Assembly: GCA_036562265.1 (NCBI GenBank)
Contig: DATCKS010000598.1
Location: 1-6,639, forward strand
DNA from: DASVDK01 sp036562265 [NCBI: Thermodesulfobacteriota bacterium]
Lineage (GTDB): Bacteria; DASVDK01
Direction of reading: 5' to 3'
DNA length: 6,639 bases
A program made the position numbers and the translations under genes. The first letter of the stretch is position 1. Each line of letters begins with the position of its first letter. Below, one piece after another: positions 1 to 6,639 of this stretch. The notes under the pieces are model-generated. The model made no database searches and had not been told where the DNA came from. It saw only the letters and a list, made by a program, of their open reading frames with translations.

Positions 1-156
1 GATCAACGGCTCGCGGCTGGCGTCCGCTCCGCGCGGGGCAAGCCCGCGCTCCGCTCGACGCCGGGCTGCGCCCGGCAAGGGCCGGTAGCCGCTCGCCTCG
101 CTCGGCGGCTTCCGCCGCCTCGATCAACGGCTCGCGGCCGGCGCTCCCGCGCCGGC
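1..156. repeat. Structured GC-rich intergenic repeat region downstream of the operon
   Basis: No gene is visible here. The motif GATCAACGGCTCGCGGC occurs at 1-17 and again at 122-138, and the match extends to 1-22 versus 122-143 with one mismatch (T18 against C139). Between the copies are several perfect GC-rich inverted repeats: 31-37 with 43-49 (7 bp, 5-nt loop), 60-66 with 70-76 (7 bp, 3-nt loop) and 104-109 with 114-119 (6 bp, TTCC loop). A further stem at 72-76 with 81-85 would compete with the second one. The 121-bp spacing, and the fact that one copy begins exactly at the window edge, leave open a tandem array continuing leftward. Structure-rich intergenic DNA of this kind resembles REP-like dispersed repeats. 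That comparison is inference, because copy number elsewhere in the genome cannot be seen. Confidence 0.6.
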
Positions 157-157
157 C
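136..157 (-). terminator. Candidate 3'-end hairpin of the operon (no U-tract)
   Basis: A perfect 9-bp inverted repeat, GGCCGGCGC and GCGCCGGCC separated by four bases, ends on the last base of the TAG stop codon of the metallo-hydrolase gene (stop at 159-157). On the transcribed strand it would form a very stable hairpin at the end of the message. No run of T follows (the next bases are CGAGCCGTTGATCG), so it is not a textbook intrinsic terminator. It could protect or help process the 3' end, act with Rho, or simply be part of the repeat, since its left arm overlaps the second repeat copy. Confidence 0.4.
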
Positions 158-927
158 TAGATGTCGATCTCCTGCCCCGGCTCGAGCATCCGGATCCGCC
201 CGTCCGCCAGTGCCTTCACCTCGCGCGCCACCTCGTCGAGATGCCAGGGCTTCATGTGATAGAGGTAGACGGGGAGGTCGCGGTGGGACGCCGTGAGCTT
301 CGCCAGCTCGCCCGCCACGAGACGCGGCGTGAGGTGCCCGCTCTTGTCCGCGACGGCGCGAAGCCGCTCGGGGAACGACGCCTCGATGAAGACGGCGCGG
401 AGACCCCGCCGCCGGTTCGCCGCGGTCCAGATGGCGGCGGTCGGCCCGGTATCGCCCGTGAAGAGGAACGCGCGCTCGCCGTCGTCGACGACGAAGCCGA
501 CCCCTTCCACCTGGTGATCCACCGCGATCGCCTCGACGCGCAGTCCCGCGAGCGGCTCCGGCGTCCCGAGCGCCATCGTGCGGTAGGCCAGGATCGGGTG
601 CGCCGGGTCCGGGATGCGGGTGAAGTCGGGCCAGATCACGTCATTCAGGAAGTGGGTGCGGATCGGCCCGAGCACCTCGGGTACGCTCGCCACCAGCGTC
701 GGCCGCGTGGCGCGGTCGGCCACGATGTCGGCGAGGAAGGCGATGTCCTTGATGTGGTCGAGGTGCGGGTGCGAGACCGCGATCGCCTCGATGGCGAGCA
801 GCTCGTCCGCCGTCAGGCTCGACACCGCGCCGCCGGCGTCGACGAGGAGCCGCCCGTCGACGAGCAGGCTGATCGGCTGGAAGTGGAGGTACTCCCCGCC
901 GTGACAGCCGAGGACGCGCACCTTCAT
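157..927 (-). CDS. MBL-fold metallo-hydrolase, class II cyclic-nucleotide phosphodiesterase-like
   Basis: This 256-residue protein has the metallo-beta-lactamase fold signature. An N-terminal beta-rich segment with an LVDAGG turn (residues 28-33) is followed by the metal-binding motif HPHLDH (His53, His55, Asp57, His58). Further likely ligands are His138, Asp159 in TGDT and His224 in YHMKP. EASFP (182-186) and GHLTP (197-201) also resemble the class II 3',5'-cyclic-nucleotide phosphodiesterase (CpdP-like) branch, whose members hydrolyse cAMP or cGMP with bound metals. The residues after HxHLDH differ from the strict signature as I recall it, so the substrate is inferred. There is no signal peptide or membrane segment, so it should be cytoplasmic. 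The ATG overlaps the trpA stop as ATGA, which suggests it is the last gene of the trp transcript. GAAGGGGGG, a weak ribosome site, lies 10 nt upstream. A different MBL hydrolase, such as an RNase Z-like or lactonase-type enzyme, is possible. Confidence 0.85.
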   Translation of the reverse strand: MKVRVLGCHGGEYLHFQPISLLVDGRLLVDAGGAVSSLTADELLAIEAIAVSHPHLDHIKDIAFLADIVADRATRPTLVASVPEVLGPIRTHFLNDVIWPDFTRIPDPAHPILAYRTMALGTPEPLAGLRVEAIAVDHQVEGVGFVVDDGERAFLFTGDTGPTAAIWTAANRRRGLRAVFIEASFPERLRAVADKSGHLTPRLVAGELAKLTASHRDLPVYLYHMKPWHLDEVAREVKALADGRIRMLEPGQEIDI

Positions 928-1757
928 TGCGACAGCGCCCCCTTCAGCGACGCCACGAAGTCGCCGACGGCCGCGACGAGCCGTGCGCGCGGCTGGTCGG
1001 CATGCGTCTCCACGAGGCGGACCACGGCGCTGCCGACGGCGATGCCGTCGGCCTGCCGGGACGCCTCGCGCGCCTGCTCGGGCGTCGAGATGCCGAACCC
1101 CACGACGACCGGCAGCCGCGCCCGCGCCTTGACCGCCGACACCCGGTCGGCCAGCTCGGCCGCCACCCGGTCGCGCATGCCGGTCACCCCGGTGACCGAG
1201 ACGTAGTAGAGGAACCCGCGCCCGAGCCGCGCCGCCGCATCGAGGCGGGCGGGAGGCGTCGTGGGGGCGACGAGAACGATGGTGTCGAGGCCGACGGCGT
1301 CGCAGGCCGGTTGGATCTCCGGCAACTCCTCGATCGGCAGGTCGACGGCGAGGATGCCGTCGGCGCCCGCCCGCGACAGGGCCTGCGCCAGCCGCTCGGG
1401 GTGGAAGCGCCCCGTCGGACCCTCGTCGCGTCCCAGCGTGAAGAACGGGTTGTAGTAGCCGAAGACCACGACCGGCACGTCGCTCTCGCGCCGGATCCGG
1501 CCGAGCGCCTCGAGGCAGCCGGCGAGCGTCGTGCCGCCGCGGAGGGCGCGCTCGGACGCCCGCTGGATCGTCGGCCCGTCGGCTGTCGGGTCGGAAAAGG
1601 GGATTCCCAGCTCGATGAAGTCGGCGCCGCGGCGTGCGGCCTCGAGGACCAGCGCCACCGTGGTGTCGAGGTCGGGATCGCCCGCCGTCAGGTAGACGCC
1701 GAGCGCCTTGCTGCGCTCGCGGGCGACCCGCTCGAATGTCTCTGCGATCCGGCTCAG
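924..1757 (-). CDS. trpA: Tryptophan synthase alpha chain, CTG start
   Basis: The alpha subunit cleaves indole-3-glycerol phosphate to indole and glyceraldehyde 3-phosphate and channels indole to TrpB. It is a single TIM barrel of 277 residues, against about 265-270 usually. Counted from the proposed start, the catalytic acids are Glu49 ([11 protein letters not shown]) and Asp60 (ADGPTIQ), the same numbers as in the Salmonella enzyme. Phosphate-site segments VVVGFGIS and GIAVGSAVV, and the loop SVTGVTG, are present. The start is unusual. No ATG, GTG or TTG occurs in frame near the trpB end; the first downstream is a GTG at Val34, which would remove the first strand. A CTG at 1757-1755 overlaps the trpB stop as CTGA, gives the familiar opening MSRIAETF, and follows GAGGAG by 7 nt. 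Relative to Salmonella TrpA there is an insertion of about 10 residues near 109-119, after YYNPFF. The stop overlaps the next gene by 4 nt. Confidence 0.96.
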   Translation of the reverse strand: MSRIAETFERVARERSKALGVYLTAGDPDLDTTVALVLEAARRGADFIELGIPFSDPTADGPTIQRASERALRGGTTLAGCLEALGRIRRESDVPVVVFGYYNPFFTLGRDEGPTGRFHPERLAQALSRAGADGILAVDLPIEELPEIQPACDAVGLDTIVLVAPTTPPARLDAAARLGRGFLYYVSVTGVTGMRDRVAAELADRVSAVKARARLPVVVGFGISTPEQAREASRQADGIAVGSAVVRLVETHADQPRARLVAAVGDFVASLKGALSQ

Positions 1758-2962
1758 AGGGTGACTCCTCGCGCCTGGGCCACGGTCTGCATGTCCTTGT
1801 CGCCGCGGCCGGAGACGTTGACGACGAGCAGCCGTCCGCGGCCGAGCCGAGGCGCCAGGTCGGCGGCGACCGCCACGGCGTGGGCGCTCTCGAGCGCCGG
1901 GATGATCCCCTCCGTCCGGGCCAGCAGTTCCAGGGCGTCGAGCGCCTGCGCGTCGGTCACGGCCACGTACTCCGCGCGGCCGGTCGCGGCGAGCCACGCG
2001 TGCTCCGGGCCGACCCCGGGGTAGTCGAGGCCGGCCGAGATCGAGTGCGTCTCCGCGATCTGGCCGTCCCGGTCCTGCAGGACGAACGACTTGCTGCCGT
2101 GCAGGACCCCCACCGCCCCGCCGACGATGGAGGCGGCGTGGCGGCCGGTCTCGATGCCGCTGCCGGCCGCCTCGGCGCCCACGAGCCTGACCGACCGATC
2201 CTCGATGAACGGGTAGAAGAGCCCCATGGCGTTGCTGCCGCCGCCGATGCAGGCCACGAGGGCGTCGGGCAGGCGGCCCTCGGCCGCCTGGACCTGCGCG
2301 CGGACCTCGTCGCCGATCACCCGCTGGAAGTCGCGGACGATCATGGGATAGGGGTGCGGCCCGGCCACGGTGCCGATCATGTAGTACGTGTCGTAGACGT
2401 TCGTCACCCAGTCGCGAAGCGCCTCGTTGAGGGCGTCCTTGAGCGTCCGGGTGCCCGACTCGACCGGAATCACGCGCGCGCCGAGGAGCTTCATGCGGAA
2501 GACGTTGAGGCTCTGCCGCTTGACGTCCTCCGCCCCCATGTAGACGTCGCACGCCATCCCGAACTTGGCGGCCACGGTGGCCGCGGCAACGCCGTGCTGG
2601 CCGGCCCCGGTCTCGGCGATGATCCGCCTCTTGCCCATGCGCCGGGCGAGGAGCGCCTGGCCGATGCAGTTGTTGACCTTGTGCGAGCCGGTGTGGTTGA
2701 GGTCCTCGCGCTTGAGGTAGATCTTCGCGCCGCCGAGCCGCTCGGTCAGGTTGGGGGCGAAGGTGAGCGGCGAGGGACGCCCGACGTACTCGCGCGACAG
2801 GCGGTCGAACTCCTCGGCGAAGGCCGGGTCCCCCAGGGCCTCGGCGTAGGCGCGCTCGAGCTCGTGCAGCGCCGGCATGAGCGTCTCGGCGACGTACCGC
2901 CCGCCGAACTCGCCGAAGTGCCCGCGCTCGTCGGGGAGGGCCGTGCGTGTGCGGACGATCAC
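1754..2962 (-). CDS. trpB: Tryptophan synthase beta chain
   Basis: The PLP-dependent beta subunit condenses indole with L-serine to give tryptophan, in an alpha2-beta2 complex with TrpA. The protein is 402 residues, normal for the short TrpB1 type. It opens with the expected [19 protein letters not shown]. Lys95 in HTGSHKVNN should hold PLP as a Schiff base (Salmonella Lys87), Glu117 in AETGAGQHG is the catalytic acid (Salmonella Glu109), GGGSN at 240-244 binds the cofactor phosphate, and Ser384 in SGRGDKD should contact the PLP ring nitrogen. The start is GTG at 2962-2960, overlapping the trpF stop as GTGA, with AAGGAG 7 nt upstream. The reading frame stays open far upstream through trpF, but that part has no TrpB-like sequence and is the GC-rich shadow of trpF. 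It is co-transcribed with trpA immediately downstream, as expected for equal subunit supply. Confidence 0.98.
   Translation of the reverse strand: MIVRTRTALPDERGHFGEFGGRYVAETLMPALHELERAYAEALGDPAFAEEFDRLSREYVGRPSPLTFAPNLTERLGGAKIYLKREDLNHTGSHKVNNCIGQALLARRMGKRRIIAETGAGQHGVAAATVAAKFGMACDVYMGAEDVKRQSLNVFRMKLLGARVIPVESGTRTLKDALNEALRDWVTNVYDTYYMIGTVAGPHPYPMIVRDFQRVIGDEVRAQVQAAEGRLPDALVACIGGGSNAMGLFYPFIEDRSVRLVGAEAAGSGIETGRHAASIVGGAVGVLHGSKSFVLQDRDGQIAETHSISAGLDYPGVGPEHAWLAATGRAEYVAVTDAQALDALELLARTEGIIPALESAHAVAVAADLAPRLGRGRLLVVNVSGRGDKDMQTVAQARGVTL
1765..1770 (-). promoter_or_regulatory. Ribosome binding site that sets the CTG start of trpA
   Basis: On the minus strand GAGGAG lies inside the last codons of trpB, exactly 7 nt before the CTG at 1757-1755. 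This is ideal spacing, and it is one of the best Shine-Dalgarno matches in the window. It therefore supports initiation at a CTG codon. Confidence 0.7.
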
Positions 2963-3591
2963 AGCCTCGCTCCTTCCACCAGAGCCCCCCTTGCCGCGCG
3001 CACGAAACGCACGACCTTGTCGGGATCCTTGACGCCGGGGGCCGATTCTACCCCGGATGCCACGTCCACGGCGTCCGGACGGGCGATCCGGACCGCCTCG
3101 GCCACCGTCTCCGGCGTCAGGCCCCCGGCAAGGATGATGGGCCGCCCGCCGGCCCGCCGGCGCGCCTCGGCCACGAGCGCCCAGTCGAACCGCCGGCCGG
3201 TGCCCCCCCGGAGCCGCTCGGCGTACCCGTCGAGGAGGATGGCGTCGCCGTCGAGCCGGTCGAGCCGCTCGAGCGCCGCCTCCCCGTCGACCTGGATGGC
3301 CCGGATGACCGGGCGGCCGAGCCCGACGGCCGGCTCCCCGCCGTGGAGCTGCACCGCGCCGAGCCGGCACCGCTCGGCCACCTGCCGTACCCACTCGAGC
3401 GGCGCGTCCACGAAGAGGCCGACCGCGGTCACGAACGGCGGCAGCGCCGCCACGACCGCCTCGGCCTCGGCCGGGGGGAGGTAGCGAGGGCTCCGGCGGT
3501 AGAAGTTCAGGCCGACGGCGTCGGCGCCGGCCCAGGCCGCCTGGCGCGCCTCCTCGACCGTCCGGACCCCGCAGATCTTGACCCGGATCAT
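2959..3591 (-). CDS. trpF: Phosphoribosylanthranilate isomerase
   Basis: It converts N-(5-phosphoribosyl)anthranilate to the 1-deoxyribulose phosphate form (CdRP), the third step of the pathway, by an Amadori rearrangement. It is a 210-residue TIM barrel, standard length, and free-standing rather than fused to TrpC. The N-terminus VKICGVR carries the general base Cys7, and Asp121 in ILLDG is the general acid. [10 protein letters not shown] (29-38), VQLHGGE (80-86), [10 protein letters not shown] and DVASGVES are the usual barrel and phosphate-binding segments. The ATG overlaps the trpC stop as ATGA, and an imperfect ribosome site, GAGAGG, lies 7 nt upstream. Its own stop overlaps the trpB GTG start. 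Nothing looks missing or damaged. Confidence 0.97.
   Translation of the reverse strand: MIRVKICGVRTVEEARQAAWAGADAVGLNFYRRSPRYLPPAEAEAVVAALPPFVTAVGLFVDAPLEWVRQVAERCRLGAVQLHGGEPAVGLGRPVIRAIQVDGEAALERLDRLDGDAILLDGYAERLRGGTGRRFDWALVAEARRRAGGRPIILAGGLTPETVAEAVRIARPDAVDVASGVESAPGVKDPDKVVRFVRAARGALVEGARL
2970..2975 (-). promoter_or_regulatory. Ribosome binding site for the GTG start of trpB
   Basis: AAGGAG (within GGAAGGAG) lies near the 3' end of trpF, 7 nt before the GTG at 2962-2960. It confirms the GTG over the many in-frame upstream codons of this open frame. Confidence 0.7.
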
Positions 3592-4391
3592 CGTCCGGCC
3601 TCTCGCAGCCGCCGAAGCGCCGCGGCCGGGTCGTCGGCCCGCATGAGCGACTCGCCCACCAGGAAGGCCGACACGCCGGCCGACGCCAGGGCCTCGATGT
3701 CGGCCGCCGTCGCGATGCCGCTCTCGCTTACCACGACCGCCCCCCGGGGCGCCAGCGGCGCCAGACGGAGGGTCAGGCCGGTGTCGACCGTGAAGGTCCC
3801 GAGGTCGCGGTTGTTGATGCCGATCACCGTCGCCCCGGCGGCCGCGGCCGCCGCCATCTCCGCCGCGTCGTGCACCTCGACGAGCGCCTCGAGCCCGAGC
3901 CGACGGGCCTCGTCGAGGAGCCGCCCGAGCCGGTCGCCCGGCAGCGCCCGGGCGATCAGCAGGACGGCGTCGGCGCCGGCGGCCGCGCTCTCGGCGAGCT
4001 GGTAGGCGTCGATGATGAAGTCCTTTCGCAGGACCGGCAGCGAGACCGCCGCCCGGACGGCCACGAGGTCGTCGAGCGAGCCGCCGAAGTAGCGCGCGTC
4101 GGTCAGCACCGAGACCGCGGCGGCCCCGCCGGCCTCGTAGGCGCGTGCAATCGCGACCGGGTCGGCCTCGGCCCTGATCGCGCCCTTCGACGGCGACCGG
4201 CGCTTCACCTCGGCGATGATGCGCGGCCCCGCGCCGGGCCGCGGCCTGAGCGCCGCCTCGAACGGGCGGTGCGGCGCGACGGCCGGGGCCGCGGCGGAGA
4301 GCGCCTCGGCCGGCCGGACCGCTCGCGCGGCCGCCACCTCGGACGCCTTGTGGGCGAGGATCTCGTCGAGGATGCTCACCGCGGGGCTCAT
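3588..4391 (-). CDS. trpC: Indole-3-glycerol phosphate synthase
   Basis: It decarboxylates and cyclises CdRP to indole-3-glycerol phosphate, the substrate of TrpA. It is a 267-residue TIM barrel without a fused TrpF. Expected active-site segments appear in order: [13 protein letters not shown] (Glu61, Lys63, Ser66, at 58-70), LRKDFIID with the catalytic Lys122, EALVEVHD with Glu171, GINNRDL with Asn192, and SESGI with Ser223. Two starts are possible. The ATG at 4391-4389 overlaps the trpD stop as ATGA, matching the other junctions, but GGAGGG touches it directly, which is too close for a good ribosome site. A GTG four codons in (4379-4377) gives MSILDEIL, close to the usual family N-terminus, and lies 12 nt after that GGAGGG. 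I chose the ATG because of the junction pattern. The difference is only four residues. Confidence 0.97.
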   Translation of the reverse strand: MSPAVSILDEILAHKASEVAAARAVRPAEALSAAAPAVAPHRPFEAALRPRPGAGPRIIAEVKRRSPSKGAIRAEADPVAIARAYEAGGAAAVSVLTDARYFGGSLDDLVAVRAAVSLPVLRKDFIIDAYQLAESAAAGADAVLLIARALPGDRLGRLLDEARRLGLEALVEVHDAAEMAAAAAAGATVIGINNRDLGTFTVDTGLTLRLAPLAPRGAVVVSESGIATAADIEALASAGVSAFLVGESLMRADDPAAALRRLREAGR

Positions 4392-5488
4392 CCCTCCGCG
4401 TTCGTCAGCCGGACGAGGCGCTCGAGGCGGTCCATGGCCCGTCCCTCGTCGATCGAGGCGGCGGCGAGCCTCGCCCCCTCGGCGAAGTCGCGCGCCTTGC
4501 CGCCGGCCACGAGCGCCGCAGCCGCGTTCATCACGACGATGTCCCGCCTGGGACCCCGCTCGCCCGCGAGGATGGCGCGGATGATCCGGGCGTTCTCCGC
4601 CTTGTCGCCCCCCTGCAGCTCCGAGATGCTCGACCGGGGGAGGCCGAAGTCCTCCGGCGTGACGGTGTAGATGCGGACCTCGCCGCCGACGATCTCGCCC
4701 ACCTGCGAGGGCCCGGTCGTCGACAGCTCGTCGAGGCGGTCGGCCCCGTGGACCACGAAGGCGCGCCGGGTGCCGAGCCGCTTGAGCACCGCCGCCATCG
4801 GCTCGACGAGCCGCCCGTCGTAGACGCCGAGCACCTGGCTCTGCGCCCCCGCCGGGTTGGTGAGCGGCCCGAGGATGTTGAAGACCGTGCGGATGGCCAT
4901 CTGGCGCCGGGCGAGCATGACGTACTTCATGGCGCTGTGGAGCAGCGGCGCGAAGAGGAAGCCGATGCCGACCTCGTCGATGCAGCGCCCCACCCGTTCG
5001 GCCGGCAGGTCGATCTTGACCCCCAGCGCCTCGACCACGTCGGCGCTGCCGCACAGCGACGACACCGACCGGTTGCCGTGCTTGGCCACCTTGACGCCGG
5101 CGCCCGCGACGACGAAGGCGGTGGCCGTGGAGACGTTGAAGGTGCCGGTCGCGTCGCCCCCGGTCCCGCAGGTGTCGATGAGCATCTCGCGCTCGGTGTC
5201 GGCGAGGCTCGCCGAGACCGACCCGCCCACCGGCACGCGCGTCGCCTTGCTCCGCATGACGGCGGCGAAGCCGGTCAGCTCCTCGACCGTCTCCCCCTTC
5301 ATCCGCATCGCCGTCAGGAAGGCGGCGATCTGCGCGTCGGTGGCCCGGCCGCTCATGATCTCCTCCATGGCGGCCGACGCCTGGTCGCGCGTGAGGTCCT
5401 GTCGCTCGACGACGAGCTTGAGGTAGTCCGTGATCGTGGGGAGCCCGGCTGCACGAGGCTCGGCGGCCGGGGCGCTCTGAGTCGTCAT
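4388..5488 (-). CDS. trpD: Anthranilate phosphoribosyltransferase
   Basis: It transfers phosphoribosyl from PRPP to anthranilate. It is a free-standing 366-residue protein, not fused to TrpG as in enteric bacteria. The small helical N-terminal domain (about 18-90, starting ITDYLKLVVERQDLT) is followed by the glycine-rich PRPP and magnesium motif DTCGTGGD (105-112), NVST (118-121), KHGNRSVSS (136-144), GSADVVEALG (147-156), a helical segment with FAPLLHSAMKYV, and RTVFNILGPLTNPAG. It is slightly long for the family because of about 17 extra residues at the N-terminus (Ala/Pro-rich) and a short insertion just before the PRPP motif (about 88-100). Only one base separates the ATG from the trpG stop (TGA-C-ATG) and no strong ribosome site precedes it, so translation is probably coupled to trpG. 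No other plausible start lies before the conserved region. Confidence 0.98.
   Translation of the reverse strand: MTTQSAPAAEPRAAGLPTITDYLKLVVERQDLTRDQASAAMEEIMSGRATDAQIAAFLTAMRMKGETVEELTGFAAVMRSKATRVPVGGSVSASLADTEREMLIDTCGTGGDATGTFNVSTATAFVVAGAGVKVAKHGNRSVSSLCGSADVVEALGVKIDLPAERVGRCIDEVGIGFLFAPLLHSAMKYVMLARRQMAIRTVFNILGPLTNPAGAQSQVLGVYDGRLVEPMAAVLKRLGTRRAFVVHGADRLDELSTTGPSQVGEIVGGEVRIYTVTPEDFGLPRSSISELQGGDKAENARIIRAILAGERGPRRDIVVMNAAAALVAGGKARDFAEGARLAAASIDEGRAMDRLERLVRLTNAEG
4392..4397 (-). promoter_or_regulatory. Ribosome-site-like GGAGGG at the trpD-trpC junction
   Basis: GGAGGG directly abuts the ATG at 4391 and lies 12 nt before an in-frame GTG at 4379. Both spacings are outside the optimum, so it does not settle the trpC start. 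The 4-nt stop/start overlap may allow re-initiation by ribosomes finishing trpD. Confidence 0.4.
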
Positions 5489-5489
5489 G

Positions 5490-6059
5490 TCAGGCGGCGC
5501 ACTCCAGGAAGTTCGCCAGAATCTTGGGCCCCTCCGGGGTCAGGATCGACTCCGGGTGGAACTGCACGCCGAAGACCGGAAGCGCCCGGTGCCTGAGCGC
5601 CATGATCTCTCCGAGGTCGGTCTCGGCCGTCACGACGAGGTCCTCCGGCAGGCTCTCGCGCTCCACGATCAGCGAGTGGTAGCGCGTCGCCTCGAAGCGC
5701 TCCGGCACGCCGGCGAAGAGCGCCGAGCCGTCGTGGCGGATCTCGGACGTCTTGCCGTGCATGAGCCGCAGCGCCGGGACCACGCGCCCCCCGAAGGCCT
5801 GACCGACGGCCTGATGCCCCAGGCAAACCCCCAGGATCGGCACGCGGCCCGCGAAGGCCCTGATCGCCTCGAGCGAGATGCCGGCTTCGTTCGGTGTGCA
5901 GGGCCCGGGAGACAGCACCAGGGCCGACGGGCGAAGCGCCAGGAGGTCGGCGACGGTGATCCGGTCGTTCCGGAAGACCCGCACCTCCGCCCCGAGGACC
6001 CCGAGGGCCTGCACCAGGTTATACGTGAACGAATCGTAATTGTCGATCAGTGCCAGCAT
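5490..6059 (-). CDS. trpG: Anthranilate synthase component II, glutamine amidotransferase
   Basis: The class I glutamine amidotransferase subunit releases ammonia from glutamine for use by TrpE. It is 189 residues, typical of a stand-alone TrpG/PabA. The start [17 protein letters not shown] is diagnostic. [12 protein letters not shown] (49-60) contains the oxyanion-side loop, Cys79 in GVCLGHQ is the nucleophile, and His168 with Glu170 in QFHPES complete the triad. It sits 18 nt after the trpE stop. TCGGAG 12 nt before the ATG is a weak and distant ribosome site. The first codons include more A/T-ending codons (AAT, GAT, TAT) than the rest of the region, which would leave the start of the gene less structured. 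The same subunit can serve 4-amino-4-deoxychorismate synthase (PabA) in some bacteria, and that cannot be excluded from sequence. Confidence 0.97.
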   Translation of the reverse strand: MLALIDNYDSFTYNLVQALGVLGAEVRVFRNDRITVADLLALRPSALVLSPGPCTPNEAGISLEAIRAFAGRVPILGVCLGHQAVGQAFGGRVVPALRLMHGKTSEIRHDGSALFAGVPERFEATRYHSLIVERESLPEDLVVTAETDLGEIMALRHRALPVFGVQFHPESILTPEGPKILANFLECAA

Positions 6060-6077
6060 GGTGGATCGGCACTCCGA

Positions 6078-6639
6078 CTACTCGAACCCGCTCTGGGCCA
6101 CCTCGGCCGCGCGCAGGAGCGCCCGCGCCTTGTTCGCGCACTCCTGGTGCTCCGCCGCGGGGTCCGAATCGGCGACGATGCCGGCACCCGCCTGGACCCA
6201 GTAGCGCCCGCCCTCGTGAACGAGCGTCCGAATGGTGATGCAGAGGTCCATGTTGCCCGCGAACGAGATGTACCCCACCGCGCCGGCGTAGGGGCCCCGC
6301 TCCGCCCCCTCGAGCTCGTGGATGATCTCCATGGCCCGCACCTTCGGGGCGCCGGTGACGGTGCCGGCGGGGAAGGCGGCCTTGAGGACGTCGAAGGCGT
6401 CGAGCCCGTCGGCGAGCCGGCCCCGGACGTTGGAGACCAGGTGCATGACGTGCGAGTAGCGTTCGACGGTCATCAGCTCGTCCACCCGCACCGTGCCCAG
6501 GGCGGCAACCCGGCCGACGTCGTTGCGGCCGAGGTCGACCAGCATGACGTGCTCGGCCCGCTCCTTCTCGCTGGCCCGGAGCTCCGCCTCGAGCGCCGCG
6601 TCGGACGCCTCGTCCGAGCCGCGGGGCCTGGTGCCGGCG
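6078..6639 (-). CDS. trpE: Anthranilate synthase component I, C-terminal part
   Basis: It makes anthranilate from chorismate and TrpG-supplied ammonia. Only the last 186 codons and the TAG stop are in the window, and the gene continues past the right edge. The visible fragment starts within the chorismate-binding domain at AGTRPRG and runs through [15 protein letters not shown], the [10 protein letters not shown] segment (its His is fragment residue 66), [10 protein letters not shown] (fragment 90-99) followed by [28 protein letters not shown] and [10 protein letters not shown]. These are the conserved catalytic and magnesium-binding segments of the TrpE/PabB/MenF family. The adjacent trpG and the trp context favour TrpE over PabB. 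The N-terminal domain with the tryptophan feedback site, and any leader or attenuator, are outside the window. The reading frame stays open to the last base, so the in-frame ATG at 6545 is internal and not the start. Confidence 0.96.
   Translation of the reverse strand, partial: AGTRPRGSDEASDAALEAELRASEKERAEHVMLVDLGRNDVGRVAALGTVRVDELMTVERYSHVMHLVSNVRGRLADGLDAFDVLKAAFPAGTVTGAPKVRAMEIIHELEGAERGPYAGAVGYISFAGNMDLCITIRTLVHEGGRYWVQAGAGIVADSDPAAEHQECANKARALLRAAEVAQSGFE

Noticed and set aside
1-156. CRISPR array, tRNA, or small RNA gene in the left intergenic region
   Set aside because: Only two repeat copies with a 99-bp interval full of hairpins are present. There is no regular repeat-spacer pattern and no tRNA-like fold or T-loop sequence.
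1754-5054. Upstream in-frame extensions that would make trpA, trpB and trpC proteins of about 490-550 residues, as if fused
   Set aside because: The extra parts are low-complexity Arg/Gly-rich translations of the preceding gene in the wrong frame, and the family N-termini begin at the junction starts.
241-5596. Long plus-strand open frames, including one of 616 codons at 1634-3484, opposite the trp genes
   Set aside because: They are rich in Arg, Ala, Gly and Pro, show no recognisable domains, and lie opposite clearly conserved enzymes. Long antisense open frames are expected in DNA this GC-rich.
3588-6059. Possible TrpG-TrpD or TrpC-TrpF fusion as in enteric bacteria
   Set aside because: Each pair is separated by an in-frame stop and a new start (TGA-C-ATG and ATGA), so all are separate polypeptides.
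6010-6059. Local AT-rich patch considered as an internal promoter
   Set aside because: It encodes the conserved opening of TrpG ([10 protein letters not shown]), whose amino acids need AT-rich codons, and I see no convincing -35/-10 pair.
6078-6545. A short 155-codon gene starting at the ATG at 6545
   Set aside because: Conserved TrpE residues (AGTRPRG and the segment before HVMLVD) continue in frame upstream to the window edge, so this ATG is internal to trpE.

Overview
This is a very GC-rich bacterial window, well over 65% GC by eye. It is filled almost entirely by the 3' part of a tryptophan biosynthesis operon read on the minus strand. From the right edge leftward the order is trpE (C-terminal part only), trpG, trpD, trpC, trpF, trpB, trpA, and then a metallo-beta-lactamase-fold hydrolase resembling class II cyclic-nucleotide phosphodiesterases. 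The order E-G-D-C-F-B-A, with every enzyme on a separate polypeptide and extreme GC, fits high-GC Proteobacteria, deltaproteobacterial relatives or the Methylomirabilota/Rokubacteria group. The sequence alone does not fix the taxon.

Together the seven trp genes encode every step from chorismate to tryptophan. TrpE and TrpG make anthranilate, TrpD adds phosphoribosyl, TrpF isomerises, TrpC closes the indole ring, and TrpA and TrpB form the tryptophan synthase complex. The catalytic residues I looked for are present in each enzyme, and no gene is frameshifted or truncated except trpE, which runs off the window. The promoter, any leader peptide or attenuator, and the feedback-binding N-terminal part of TrpE lie beyond position 6639 and cannot be judged.

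The genes are packed tightly. trpE-trpG is separated by 18 nt and trpG-trpD by 1 nt. The next five junctions (D-C, C-F, F-B, B-A, A-hydrolase) are all 4-nt stop/start overlaps of the form NTGA. At trpB-trpA the quadruplet is CTGA, and the evidence points to a rare CTG start codon for trpA: a well-placed GAGGAG ribosome binding site, no ATG, GTG or TTG near, and catalytic residues that fall at Glu49 and Asp60 when counted from it.

Positions 1-156, downstream of the last gene, are non-coding and highly structured. They hold several GC-rich hairpins, including a perfect 9-bp stem that overlaps the end of the last gene, and a 22-bp direct repeat (one mismatch) whose copies are 121 bp apart. This looks like a dispersed or tandem intergenic repeat and possibly the operon's 3' processing or termination region. 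I found no evidence for a previously undescribed multi-gene system. The points most worth checking are the CTG start, the trp-linked hydrolase and the repeat.
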